Assembly (NCBI GenBank): GCA_021209875.1
Contig: JAGYVD010000001.1
Location: 3,224,001 to 3,288,000, forward strand
DNA length: 64,000 nt
Direction of reading: 5' to 3'
DNA from: Rosellinia necatrix
Lineage: Eukaryota > Ascomycota > Sordariomycetes > Xylariales > Xylariaceae
The position numbers and the translations under genes are program-made. This document shows, in pieces, positions 47,336-60,039 of this stretch (positions within the stretch are counted from its first letter, which is position 1; every line of letters starts with the position of its first letter). The notes under the pieces are model-generated. The model was not told the origin of the DNA. It did no database searches and saw nothing but the letters and a program-made list of their open reading frames with translations.

Positions 47336-48440
47336 ATGGCGACACCAGGCCTCACCCGCTCTGCCCCAACATGCCTGAGCTGTCTGCGGCGGCTGACCCA
47401 GCAGCAGCAGCAGCAGCAGTCCTCGGCCCTCTCGCCTCTCTCGTGGACCCAGGCCCGCACAAAGACGACCAAGGCCGAGCTCGAGGATCTGCAGGGCCTT
47501 CCGGTGCGCCTCCTGCGCGACATGCCCGGATACGGGAGGAAACGTACGTTCGCTCTGCTGGGAAATCCAACAAACACACAAACACGCACACTCCGCCGCC
47601 GCGGGGTGCTCCGGGACTCGGGCTGAGCCGACCGCTAAACTGTTTCCTGCACTATAGATGCCATCATCCGCGTCAAGGGCGGCCGTATGCGGAACATCTG
47701 GTTCCCCAGGGGCGCCGCCGAGTACATGACGAGGGTGCGCTTCGCCGAGCTAGGGCTGACCGAGGCCGCCATCGGCGTGCGAGACCGTACCTTCGGCACG
47801 AGGCTGGTGCTGGATGAGGAGCAGGATGGGACGAAGTCCGACAGCAAGAAGAAAGAGAGGCGCAAGGAGGTCCTGACGATGCCCGTAAGTGCCAACCCGC
47901 CCGGACTCTATTCATCCCGTTTTCCAGATATGGGTGCACGGTTTCGGGAATCCGCTCAGATCGGGGGTTGAGAAATGGTGTCCCGCTAACAAGAAATAAC
48001 AGGCCGAGGAGACCCTGACCCTCCTGGAGGAGCTCCTCCCCCACGCCCTCGTGTTCGCGCGTCGCCCGGTGGTCACGACGCCCCCGCCCCCGCCGCAACC
48101 GCGCTCCCCCTCGCTCGCTGCAAACGCCGCCACTTCCGTCGATGCCCCCGAGTCCCCCGGCGGCGGCGGCGGTGCCGTGACGCCCATTTTCGGCTCCGTA
48201 TCGCGGGGCGACATACTAGCTATGATCAAGGACCAGCTAGCCGCCAGTCCCCAGGGCAGTCGCATCACGCTCGAGGCCGACTCGCTCGAGCTCCTCGGCC
48301 TCGACCCCGAGCACGATGGTGAAAACCGTATCAAGAGGCTCGGCACCTTCGAGGTCCGTATCTCGCCCGGCCCCGGCCCCGACGGCAGCAATCTCGAACC
48401 CGTGAGCCGGAAGGTCGAGGTCGTGCCCGGCGAGTCGTAA
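47336..48440 (+). CDS. MRPL50: Mitochondrial large-subunit ribosomal protein bL9m
   Basis: The three-exon model is join(47336..47543, 47658..47884, 48003..48440), 290 residues, with all phases consistent. The N-terminus, with RSAPTCLSCLRRL followed by a glutamine run and basic residues, looks like a mitochondrial targeting peptide. The ribosomal L9 N-terminal signature spans the first intron: LLRDMPGYGRK, then HAIIRVKGGRMRN and IWFPRGAAEYMT (about residues 58-95). bL9 binds the base of the L1 stalk in bacterial ribosomes, and yeast MRPL50 is the mitochondrial counterpart. The fungal protein is much longer than bacterial L9 (about 150 residues). The extra C-terminal half includes a Pro/Gly-rich linker at about 165-190 and a conserved-looking domain after it, containing SVSRGDILAMIKDQL. 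A GAC/GAA repeat lies just upstream of the ATG. The gene converges with ATG11. Confidence 0.85.
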
Positions 48441-49535
48441 CCCTCCGCCTAACGTGACAGGTGAGCTGGGATTGCGAATGGTGAGTAAGACCTGATTTGT
48501 GCGGTACTATCACATGGCGTCCAAGGTATATGAAGACCGCACCGAGTTAAAAACGTATGGGGCCCGTACAACGGCCGAACAGGCGGAGCAAGTAACCGAA
48601 GTTATCATAGAGATACCCAAGGTGGGATGCAGGGACACCCTTAAAAAGGGGGGCGGGACACGAACAGCCTATTATGTACTACTATGCGACATGTAGAGAC
48701 AGGTAGCCTATATATACGTACAACATGTATATCTCGAAAGTTCTCATCAACAGCTGCCAAGGATCGTTCTGCTCTACCCCGACGACGCTAGATCATATGA
48801 TATCACTGAACATGGCATATATATATAGTAAGCCATGCTTATAATTACGTTTGCTGATACGCCAGGTGATTGATTATTTATATCTAACTGATAAGGCGCT
48901 CTCACCTCTGCTCTCCCCGTCCCCGTGATCAAAGAACCTACCGACTAGGGAGGGGAGCTCGGAGTCTCAACTGCCACTCCATCCTTGGGCGCTATCGCGA
49001 TAGGCTTCTATCCCCCCCTTTCTCTCCATCTCAACCTTTTTTAGCTCGGAATAAGTGTGCTGCCGACCCCAAAGTTTTACAATCTACTACTACAAGGCTA
49101 AATAATAATGTTTGCACCCCAAGGACTGGATAGACACGACAAGCAACGGCCTGAAATCATACCTCACCGAGACTATCGAATCCATATGTAGCTAGGTAGG
49201 AAGTGCCTCGTTGAAACATCATTTGCCCGCTCTCCATGGATCAAGGCACATGTGCGTCAGCTGAGCACGAAATCGGGGGCAAACGTAAATCGTTACCCAG
49301 CGACACCCGGACTCTCTACTTTCCTGGATAGCTGAGATCCAAGTTCCAAAGAGAGTCCCAAACTATGCTCCTCCTGCTGGGAGTGTCACTCGTGTGACGC
49401 TGTAGCTGTGGCGGGGGCTGAACATGCGCTTGCGTCTGAGACTGAGTCCGCTTTGGTGGGCTTTGTGGCGAATGTAGCTGTGATGTGTCGTCTGGCTGAC
49501 GGCGGCCCTAAGATCCCATCAGCCCCACGTTGTTT
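48441..49535. other. Convergent intergenic region between bL9m and ATG11
   Basis: This 1.1-kb 3'-3' spacer has no supportable gene. It includes AT-rich stretches near 48690-48890 (TATATATA runs) that may serve 3' end formation for one or both genes. Confidence 0.5.
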
Positions 49536-52500
49536 TCAAGCACCAAAGAGATTGTCGCCGGCGTTTCGCACCTCGTTAGGGTTGTTAGGAGAGGCTGCTC
49601 CCTTCCCTTTGTCCTGATGATGGGATTTCGTTATAGGTTCTTCCTGTGCGCTATTATTGGGTCCGGTAGCGCTGTGCTCTAACGTCGGGCTTGTACCAAC
49701 CCCCGGGCTGTCGGCAGGAGCAGCACGCAAGCTATTCGTCTCGCTGGCCAATGCGCTGCCTTTGGCAGCTGTGGCTCCTGCAGCAAAGGGTAAGGCTTTC
49801 TTAGAGCCTGAACTGCTACGTCTGCTCTCGAGATTTTTGCTTAGCGTCCTACTGACGCCCTCTATGCCACCATTGGGGCCGAGCTTGGACTTGTTTTTCC
49901 CAGTCCGCCCATGTGAATGCATATCTGCTACGGCTTCTACTTTATTGGAAGCGACGGTCGACTTGGCGAGGCCGGGTGTGGATGGAGCACCTGGTTTGTC
50001 CTCATGTGCATCTATCAACCACCAACGTAGACCATCCGATAGATCAAATGGATTGTCATTGTCGTCGCCTGTATTTACAGAATCAGTTTCGCCCTCGGTG
50101 AGGGACGCATTGGTATGCTGCAGATTTTTAGATAGGTCAACGACGCGTTCTTGAATACGAGTGATCCGAGCTACAAGCCATTCTCGGCTCCGTAGACGGT
50201 GGCCTTCTTGCTCACGGAGGAAGAAGTGTGGGCAGCCGACGTTAAATGCCGCCCAGGCTCCGGCTGTTTGATTCCTAGTAGGAAGGAACAAGGCGAGGTC
50301 GCCTTCCTTGAAATTCCTGAATGCAATCTTTTCGTGGGCTTCCTTCGCCGCTATATGAGCACGTTCTCGGAAGCTACGGGCATCACGTGTCATTTTGCGA
50401 GCCGTGTGTTCGATCTCTTTCATGCGGCGATAGACAGCCTCGGAAAATGCATCGATGTCGAAATTTCCCGGCCCTGCCATGAAGGCTTGATACTGCTCTT
50501 CTTCCGCGGAAGCGTTTTCGGCGCTCATCCAGTAAAGCAATCGTAGATCGGTGCTGTCGACCGGGGGGCAATTTCCCAACGAGAATGAGCGTCTGATGGA
50601 AGTGCTAGCATCGGAAAGGTCGTTAGGCATCTGTGGCGTCCGCTCCGACCGTGGGATTTTCTGAATAACCATTGACCCGTCTGTCCGCGCGACCGAGAAG
50701 CCGAGGCGCTCCAAGAGCCTGGTAAGTCGTTCATTCTGGGTATAGAACCGCTGGGTTAGGTCTTTAGAGCGAGTGTTACGATCCTCAAATCTCTTATTTA
50801 GAGCTGCGAAGCTTGTTTCGGTTGATTGCAGCCTTTCTTGAAACATGCGCACTTCTTCTTCCAGACTGCCGACTCGAGATTGCCGAGATGCTAATTGTTC
50901 TGTCAAGTCGGCGACCTTCTTCTCTTCCTCGTCGAGGTTCTTTCGCAGGGTCTCAGATCCGGTTTCTCCCTCGGTCATTTTGGCTCTTAGTTCGTTAATT
51001 TGCTCTCGGCCATCGGCCACTTCCTTTTCTAGAGTAATACATCTAGCTCTCTCCCGGTCCAGTGACTCGCGTAGATGCACGGCGGTCATTTCCTCACTGG
51101 ATAGTTTCTCCTTTGTAGATGCTAATTCGGATTTCACTTCTCTTACGGTCGCATCGGCGAGCCCAAGATCAGCCTTCATTAAAGAAATATCTCGTTCAAA
51201 AGACTGCAACCTTGCAAGAACATCAGCCGACTTCGTCACAACGGCATCCATCAGATCCGCAAAGTCATGTGGTGCAGGCTCGGTTGGTGACAGCTGGCCA
51301 TGAAGCTCTCTAAGCGATCGAGCTTGCACTTCAATATTTTCGTGTAGATCCTCTACTTGCTTGGTCACACTCTTAATCGTTTCGCGGGCTTCGCGAAGTT
51401 CTCTCTCGAGAGACACGACCCGTTCCCGGTGCACCTTTGCTTCGTTACGCAAGAAGTCTACCTGCCCTTCCGTTTTGAGTGCATCGTCTCGCTTTTCGTT
51501 GTTAAGGCGGTTGATTTCATCCTGCATTGATTGAACCATGGCATCCTCGGTATCTTCTAGTCGTGCATTGAGGTGTTTAATCTCTTCTACATAGGACTTG
51601 CGTTCTTCCATGAATTCTTTCTTAAGGGCTTCCATATTGCCCAGAAGGTCTTGCTTAGTCGAATTAGCTTCATTCATGTGCTCGGCGTGCGCGTCGACCT
51701 CCTTCTGTAACATAGCAGAACGTTCTTTTTCTGCATTCAGATCGGCTTCGAGCTGTGCGACGCGTTGTGAGAGAGCTTTGTTATTTTCCGATACGGATGA
51801 TGGTTGAGATTCATGAGAGGCACGAGAAGCCCGAATAGACGTTGACGAATTATTCTGGTCGTTTTGATGAGGAAATATAGACGGCCGAGAAGACTGTGTA
51901 TGTCGATGTAATAAGTCTTCCAGCCGGCGAACACGGCTTTCTGCAGTCTTGAGCCTATTTTCTAGCCTTGATTTATCGCCCTGCAAACTTCGGATGAGGT
52001 CGTCGTCTCCCCTAATTAGGAGGCCGCTTCGGCCCAGGGCTGCCTCATGAAGGCTACCGTTCTTGAAAGCCTTGAGTCTTTTATATTGCTGTTTCGTGGG
52101 GGTGTTCATATCGCTGATGAGTTTGTTAACATCCGCCACAACGGTTCCATCAGCGTTCTGGCGCCGGATGGTTGCTAAGAAATCGTCCACCTCCTGCTTG
52201 GTCACATCCGGCCATAATTCTTCCTCGCCACGAAGGTTAACCTCAAGGCCAAGCACATGACTTATGTTCTTCTCTGGGCCATACGTATTACCCACCATCT
52301 TTTCCCACTTCCGTCTCCTCTTTAGCTCCTCGTCCTGGAACACAGCCATTTCGTTGACGAGGGTCGACGAGTCGGTCTTAACCTTCTCTGACCATTCCCG
52401 CCTTCTGATCGACTCAACCATGAATGAGGCATACATGAACGGGAGTTGATGGATGAGGCGTAGGTAGTCAAAGGTGGTCATCTCTTCTTCCACTTGGTTC

Positions 52501-53815
52501 ATATGGTTCATCTGGGCTTTCACATCGTGATGAAGCGTTGTTATCTCCGCGATTTTGCGCATGAAACCGAGAATGTCAACAGCAACGTCGTTACGGGCCT
52601 GAGTAGCGTAGCGGAGCATGTCGTCCATTTCCCGGGCTCGGGCCTGAATGCTAGGCAAGAGCTGCTTAGTATGGTTGGCAGCGGTTTTGGAAGCTTGTAA
52701 AACGTCTTTTGCTAGATTCGTATATTGAAGAGTGGCCTGGTAGTCTGTGTCAATCTTGTTAGTAACCGCCTCGATATCTTCCAAAAGCTGGCCGCAGTCA
52801 TTTTGGTGTTGCATAGCCGAGCGCGCCACAAGCTTGTCAAAGTCTTGGAACAGTTCGTCACAACCATTAAATAATTTATCGGTGGCCTTATCGAGATCAG
52901 AAATCTTGGCGTTATATTTCCGCAGAGCTGTTGTTGCCAGTTTCCCTGCCTTGCGTGTCGGTTCGGGGTCGATCAGATCTTCCAACGTAGGTTGATGAGG
53001 CTTCCGAACATCCTGGCCTGTCATGAAGCGTACCATAGCAGAAGACACGGGAACGCTGCGGGCCAGGTCAAGATAGACTTCCCAGTTAGACGTCAAATTC
53101 GCGTATTCCTCCTGCGCTGGTGTGGCCCACTTCTTGAATTCGGAATATTTCGGTTCGATCGGCTTCAGGGCGGTATCGAGATTCGCGACGGCAGCATCCA
53201 GGCACTTGAGCATCACGTCCATCTCAGCATACCGGGCCCCCGCAGCACCAGCCATATCCCGACAACCCTCGGAGACACGCAGCGCCCAGTCGCGCCGCTT
53301 CTTGAAGAGATCTTGCCATGACCGGAGCGAGTGGGTATCGTCTATCGAGTTCGGAGCCGCTGTGATTTGGTACGCCTTCGGCACCGGGGCTTCGGAAACG
53401 AGGGACGTCGATGCACCGGCTGAAGATGCCTGTGTTATCCGAATATCGTATACATATATCTCTTGCTAGCGGCAGAATAGTTTGAGCACTCGGACGCGGA
53501 GGGGGCCATAGTTGCGGGACAGTGTCACTGACCTCAGACTGTATTGTTTGGATCTTGACCGTCTTTCCTTGGGAAGTAAGTGCCACGACATTCTGGGGCG
53601 GTATGGCGCTATGCCGCGAAACCCATTCTTTGAAGTCGTCGAGACTGGCCCAAGCAACGGTTAGCCTGCATCACGGCTTGGCCCGCCAGAGTTGGAGGCG
53701 CAGAGGCAGACAAACGAGGGAACAAGCACACAGGCACTTACTCGGAAAACCGCGAGCTATCAGCCTGCAGGCGCTGACCCGTGTGGGCGATCAACACCTC
53801 CGTCTGCGTGGCCAT
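49536..53815 (-). CDS. ATG11: Autophagy-related protein 11, selective autophagy scaffold
   Basis: The three-exon model is complement(join(49536..53465, 53533..53644, 53742..53815)), 1371 residues with matching phases. The first two short exons supply the ubiquitin-like N-terminus: TEVLIAHTGQRLQ, then DLDDFKEWVS and VKIQTIQSEQEIYVYDIRI. The large third exon holds a helical region, with YSEFKKWATPAQEEYANL near 150, and a long coiled coil at about 565-970. The ATG11 C-terminal domain is at about 1035-1175, with LLYWMSAENASAEEEQYQAF and GCPHFFLREQEG. A Ser/Gly-rich tail follows. ATG11 binds cargo receptors, ATG9 and the ATG1 kinase at the phagophore assembly site and is needed for pexophagy, mitophagy and related routes. 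Length and order match filamentous-fungal homologues. If exon 3 were read alone, the first usable ATG would be much further inside the protein, which supports the upstream exons. Confidence 0.93.
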
Positions 53816-54884
53816 GAGGCTTGCTGTCCATCACTTGATTACCAAGACGGGGGAGGAGGCGCTGGGGAGGCCGTCGGGGGCAGAATCGGTGGTGAAATCA
53901 TTCGGCGTGTCGCAGTCGGTGCAGGGCGGGATGAAGGCGGAAGATAAGGAAAAGATATCCGGATTCACTAAGGTATGTGCTATCTATCTAGACACTGCCC
54001 GTGCCGTTTGAGGAGCTCTGGGCAGGATGCGATTCGTCCCCAGTCAGCTGGAGGAGGTCAGGCTGATAGATCGTGGGACCCAACGCAGCTAGACAGTGCC
54101 CAGGTAGGTTTAGGTACCGATGTCAAAGTTCCGTCTGGCCCACTATATAAAGTCCGGGGTGGGAAATATAGCAGTAGCGGCATCCACCTGTCTCTGCGAA
54201 GGTGCCTGGAAGTAGTATGAACCCTCTGAATTAGGTAGGTAGGTACATGGTCTAGCCAATGAGGAACTTCGATTCTGGCTACCTACCTAAGGTAAGTAGG
54301 TAGGTAGTTTGCCTTTTAATCAAGACCCCATACAACGAACGTCTGTATCGACAAACAGTTTATCAGACAGTAACTACCTACTACCTAAGGTAGGTAGGTA
54401 GCATCTAGTATAGTTACCAGTGTAGTTGCGTTATATTAAGCAGATAACCGTAATAAAGCGAGCTCCAAAAACAAGAAACCAAAAGAAGAAAATTACCCGG
54501 AAATACACCAAACGCAGGAAAGAAATGTTAATGCCACTGCTTAACGCCAAATATGTGCATGGCTGACTTGCCTCACCTACTAGGCCACAGGGAACCCCAC
54601 AGTTTTGTCGCACCGCCACTTTGTGATCAAGAGAACGAATTGTGCAGAGTCCAATAACAGATACCTAGGTAGGTACCTAGGCTGGGTGGGCAGTAGGTAT
54701 GCCTATCGAACCTCTAACCTACCTACCCGGGTAATTCCCGATAGCCACTTACACGGAGTATCAGCATTCCGACCGTTCAATGAACTACCTCTTCGCATCC
54801 TAGAACCATGACAGAAATGCCCTTACCTACCAACGTATAGGAACCTCAATATTCGGTAACTGGGTAGGTACATGCTCCGAAAAC
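53816..54884. other. Divergent promoter region between ATG11 and CENP-H
   Basis: This spacer of 1.07 kb separates the start codons of ATG11 (-) and the CENP-H-like gene (+). It carries three short TAGGTA/TACCTA clusters (54230-54310, 54375-54402, 54660-54725), including overlapping palindromes such as TACCTAGGTAGGTACCTAGG at 54663-54682. No further gene is supported. Confidence 0.6.
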
Positions 54885-55733
54885 ATGGCAGACGACACTG
54901 GAGAAGACCCGACGCCTCTCCCTCTCTCTGATAACGAGAAGCGCGTCCTAGAACTTTATGACAGGCTGCAGCAACTTCAGCTCGAGATAGCCTTGCTCAA
55001 CGCGCAAAGGAATTATGATACTGGTAAGCGCTCCCCGTAAATTTCCTCCTATTCGATGGCCCTGCTAATGCGAGCAGTTGCTACAGCCTCAGGACACACC
55101 GTAGAGGTAGCGCAAAAGGAACTCCTGGACTCGCGGGCTAGATACCTGTTGCGCAATGAGGTAGTCGCAAGCGTTGTAAGCGCAAATCCCATACTGCAAG
55201 CTGTTCACAACGGGGTCAAGGCTTCGCCTGTCGAGAGGTTAGCTCTTCTATAACTCGCGCTTGTTCCATTTCGTCAGGCTTCTTTCCGCCTTTCAGCCAT
55301 ATATGCCTGTGCACTCGACCCCCTTCTGTCATCCGATCTGACCCGCTTTAGAGATATTCTTCCACTCCTTACAGAGCGAGATGCTACATCGAGTGCACTT
55401 GCGCACCAAAACACGGAGCTTCACACGCTATTATCTGACTTAACGGACGTCGAGAGTCGCTCTCTGCGTCTAACCCGGGAGAATAGTGCTCTCGCGGATC
55501 GCCTTCTAGACCTCGCGAAGCAGTCAGATCGGGGCAAGGCTGAACTCCTATCGGGTGACTCAGAACATGCGGCTGAGATAGCAAGACTAGAAGGCGAAGT
55601 AAAGGGCAGTCGGCAGAGATGGAACGTCCTCAAGGGCACTGCCAGCGCCATCGTTGTGGGCAGTGGTGTTGACTGGGCGGGCGACGCGGAGCTTAGGGAT
55701 ATAGTGCTCGACCCAGCCGAGGAAGAGGTTTAA
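54885..55733 (+). CDS. Inner-kinetochore protein, CENP-H/Mcm16 family
   Basis: The three-exon model is join(54885..55023, 55078..55237, 55352..55733), 226 residues with consistent phases. The N-terminus is acidic, followed by coiled coil (RVLELYDRLQQLQLEIALL). Conserved-looking blocks are ELLDSRARYLLRNEVV, ILQAVHNG and SPVERDILPLLTERD, the last of which forms only when the 114-nt second intron is removed at a TTTAG acceptor. The C-terminal end, RWNVLKGTASAIVVGSGVDWA, followed by ELRDIVLDP, is typical of the fungal CENP-H/Mcm16 family as I recall it. That family belongs to the CCAN/Ctf19 complex at centromeres. The length fits (about 220-240 residues). Another coiled-coil kinetochore or chromatin protein remains possible, but the C-terminal block makes CENP-H the best call. 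Confidence 0.75.
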
Positions 55734-58700
55734 TTACGAGCTAGGCGTATCGGGGAGGTGGGAGGGCGTTCAGAGGCCACTTTGATATCTTCTATGGCCT
55801 ACCGCAATGATATTCTACCGCGCGCTCCTAGCTAAGCCATGTGCGGGAAGGTTCAGAAGAAAAAAGATCCATTAACATTACATCCGACAAGGAGGTACAG
55901 ATTGTATGCCACTTGTTGGGTGTCACGGCTCATCGGGAAAACCATCAATTCTAAGAAGAAGAGAATGAGCCGGTAGCGTGAGTTTGAGCTCCCTGTGACG
56001 ATACCATTTTAATCATGCCTGGGTGGAACAAGGTATGATGTGTGCCCTTCTCACAGCTAATGGGAACCCTTGGAGTGTGATGGAGAAAAAGTCCGCAAGA
56101 CCTCACGCCGTTGGCAGCGAACCATGGCTTAAAAGGTATATGGGGCAAGTAACTACACAAGTTGTCTGTTTCGTGTGAGCTCTCAAGTCTGTTGGAACTG
56201 GACTAGGCCCTGCGAGCATCCTGACACACCCCACCCGAATAAGCCTCCCAAACAGCCTTCGCACGAAGGCCTACGGTCAATATATGTAAAACTGACCGGA
56301 TCTCAAGTAAAGCAAACTCCTAATACGATCCGCGTGAGTTTGAAAAGACGGGCATAAATGCACGTGATGGCAGAACTAACTTGGCTAAAACAACAGTTGC
56401 TAGCTTATTATGGCAAAGCCCTGATCTACCTCTGTAGCCGTATAAATTTGCACCTTTTATAGGTACCTTTGAGAACATAAAGCAGAAGAACAACATCAAA
56501 GTCTAAGCAGTTAATGTTGGAAGTACTGGTGGAGATATCACAACTGGTTTGGCCAATAGAGCTGATGTTGTCCGGGTGCTAGGTCCGTAATGAGTTAGCT
56601 GCAGTCGTTTTAGCCAAGCTGTGTTAAACAAACAAATTGTTGGCGATAACCGCTAGGTTCCTAGTTAGCACTACCTACCTAGTCATACCGAGGGTGTGTA
56701 GTGGCCGGTGGTAGTGGTGTGTAGCATAATTACCTAGTAGGTACTTCGTACGTGCTAACATTATGTTCCTCTTTGAATGTGGGCGGCAGCACAGGCCTTC
56801 GTAACCTGTGACAAAAATGGCTTTGGCTTCTGCCGGATCCAATCTGGTGTGGTTCTCTGCCGGGTGTCGTCTATGGTGGAGCCAATTGGCAGCACCAACG
56901 CATTGATATACAGTATCAAGGCACAGTGCCTAGGTCTTCTTACATTGGTTCTTCCTCGAGTCTCTCCTTGTGTAGCCAGTATGATACAGTGTCTGGTTCT
57001 TTACAAATCAGATCTTGGCCTCGTCGTCGGATCACTCGAACTGCCTGATAAGAACGAGAACAACAACCACCCCCAACATTAGCTCCTGCATCACCGGCAT
57101 AAAATCCTCAAACCTGTGCAACTTCTGGGGGTCCCATATAACTGTGTGCTCTCCTATCCAAGCGCTATACCGTAATTTGGGCCCTTTCACCATGGTGGTT
57201 GGTGGCGGGAGCTTATCGCCTAAACAAACCTGGGTGCACACTCCGTGCTGTAAATGCCTAGGAGACACAACGACGTTGAAAAAAGACGGCCGTCGAATAG
57301 CTATCAGTCAGTGCCCGCCAAGTACCTTATCTAGTGGTAGTGTACAGAGCCTTAACGTATGATACAGGTGGGGACGGGAATAGGTACATAACTCTAGAAT
57401 AGGAGAGAAAGCTCTCGCCTGGATCCCTGCGGAGTTCGGTTGCACCCCATTTCATTTACATACACGTACCATAGTACCTATGCTACTTCGTACAAAGCTA
57501 GCGTAAAAGGAGTCAGCAAGGACAAACCCTTTCCATGAGCCACCACTCCTACTAGGTAGGCAGGTTATGTATACACCGGATCCGTTATTACCTGTACGTA
57601 TGCATTTGTTCAATTGTGCTAGTCTCCCAACAGCGCCGTTACCCGTTACAGAACACGGGCTGTTTTGAATTTATGCATTATCGTTGCCGTTTTCGCTGCT
57701 TCTTCCTCCGCATCTTCTCGTGTAGACTCTTGCCGTATTTTGACTCTTTTCTTCTCCTTCCCCCCTTTTCCCGCGTTGGCAAAGATTTACAAATTTAATG
57801 ACAAAGGGCCGCTGGGTGGTAGTAAAAAGACCCGACCAACTGGTAAACGTGAAAAGCACCAGAGCGCCTAGGTAGAATAATCTCGGTACGCCAAGCATAT
57901 TCCAATACCCAAACTCTAAATCCAATTCGTGCCTTGGCGACCATCCTCTCCTCCTGGCTGCTGATACCTACTGGGGGCTAGGAAACCATGTCGCTGAGCC
58001 TTCAGTCTCAGTGCAGACGAGTGCCACTCTGGACGAATGAACGTGTGCCTGAGTGGGGCTTATTGAGGGCTTGGCAGGCCAAGACAGGTAACTGGGGTGA
58101 GAAAGAGAGAAATGGGAGGGAAAAAGCAGAGACGCAGCGGGAGGGGGGGAAGCAGACTCCCATGATTCAATTGGGGGTTTGGCATGGTCGTAATCAGCTG
58201 CAGAGTGCGGTGCGGACCAGCATGAATTGGGGCAAGGCAGGACCTAGTCCAGTTGGTGGTTCCTGGGTGCTGCAGGTGGAAAAGGACTGGGGACATGTAC
58301 ATCCACACTAACAAGGGGTGGCGAGGTACATAATCATCACGTCGAGGCAGGTAGCTGTTCCAACTTTGGAAACATATGACCATGCAGCTGTGACATACAT
58401 ACATCGCAGTACAGTCCTATACATAGGCAAGAGGTAGGTCCAAACAAGGCTGGCTACTTGCCTACCTAGGTAGGCAGTCAGCAGAAGGCTGTATGTACCT
58501 GCTACTGTACGCCCCCCTCTGCTAACGGAACATCTAACAAACTTGGTACAAGTACCTAGGCAGGGACTAAAATGCAATCCTTTATGTCACGGCCGTTTAC
58601 ACCTTAGAGCCGGCTCAAACCAAACAAGACACCGCAAAGCGAAATAGTGGTTGCCCGGGGAAATAAAGGAATGCCATGGACCCAGGACAGGCATGAGGGC

Positions 58701-59906
58701 TTGATATCGACACGGCTAGGTGATGGGCGAGTTGCTATTATTTCGCCCCAAAACAATAAACTAGAGACCGGGCAAATGCGTCAACCCGTCACACGAATAC
58801 CAGTGCTCTTTTGGTTGCCCATGTGTATTACGAGATACCTTGCCCTTGCTCCCTGTTGCAACTTTCGTTAAATTCCTTTCTACCCCCTCTTCCCTTCCTG
58901 TCTCTGACTTGACTCTGATAAACGGGGGTGTAGATCAGAGAATGAAATGCAACACAAGCCGATTCGCTAGCAGCCAGCATCTAACATGCAAGGATCCATG
59001 GACACCAACAACAACAACAACAACAACAACAACAACTTGTGCTGATATTCAAGTTGTCATGAGCTACCTAAGCTACCTAGCACCTACACTACATACATAG
59101 ATACCTAGTCCGATGGCCATTTCAATTTTTATGGCCAATGCTCTCGGTTTACAGAGTACAGTTGGTTGAACTCTATTTCGAGTCGTTTCAAGAGGTCACC
59201 ACATATCAAAGTCTAATGCCTACCCACCTATAACTTGAACTTTGGGTACTAGGCAACGCATCTAAAAACAGCAAATCGGATTCAATGATACTTGGTAAGT
59301 CTTCTAGCATTAAACCAGCCGTAAAAAAAATCCAAAAATAAATATAAAATCAAAGAGAATTTAGAATAAACACTTGCTGTAACTTAACCCACGCTTTTTA
59401 TAGGTATAACAAAGACTCATTTTTGGAATACATACCTCTATAGATACTTAATGTTACTATAGACAGAGGTGGGGTATACAGGTACCAAGGGTACCAAGGG
59501 TACCTAGGTACAATGAAAAGTGGTAGGTACCATTACTAAATTCAGGTACTTTCCCCAGCTTGTACTGCTCTGAAAAGTGTTCCCGAGTACTAGGTATATA
59601 AGTGGCAGGTCGACATCATGGATGCATCAAGATCTATATATTCATACAGTGCGACACTGTTTATCCGGCGGAAACTTCTGTATCTCGATCATAGTTACGA
59701 AAGGGTAGAATACAGTCTATATCGCATAGAACCTTAGGTACCCTGCCGTACAGTGCCCATTGTGCTAGGGGCATAGCGGTACAGCAGTACTTCCATACCT
59801 GCCTAGTAGTACGGTTGGTACTTACATCAAGCCAGGCCTACTGAAAAGCCTGAGCCAGAGCCAGAACCAGCAAAGCGCCTGCCTAGGCAGTTACCTTCTT
59901 CCCCTC
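55734..59906. other. Non-coding region between CENP-H and NHP6
   Basis: No gene is supported. Frames of up to about 115 codons (57015-57362 and 57988-58311 on +) have no domain and are not linked to others by plausible introns. TACCTA/TAGGTA patches occur near 56670-56740, 57550, 58455-58475 and 59480-59530. AT-rich sequence lies at 59320-59400. Confidence 0.5.
59007..59036. repeat. (CAA)n trinucleotide repeat
   Basis: About nine to ten CAA/ACA triplets occur in non-coding sequence. Confidence 0.95.
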
Positions 59907-59944
59907 ACACCTCTTGCTTCTCCCTCACACAACCAACGCAACGC

Positions 59945-60003
59945 AACGCACGCACGCCTGCCCACACGCCTGCCCACACGCCTGCCCACACTTCTTGCCC
60001 ACA
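59945..60003. repeat. 12-bp tandem repeat upstream of NHP6
   Basis: CGCCTGCCCACA repeats three times head to tail, followed by a diverged copy (CTTCTTGCCCACA). It is preceded by short CGCAACGCA/CGCACG repeats. It lies in a C-rich stretch of about 350 bp that may be the NHP6 promoter or 5' UTR. Confidence 0.85.
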
Positions 60004-60039
60004 CACCATACCTAGGCTCGCACCCTCCCTCCTACCAAT

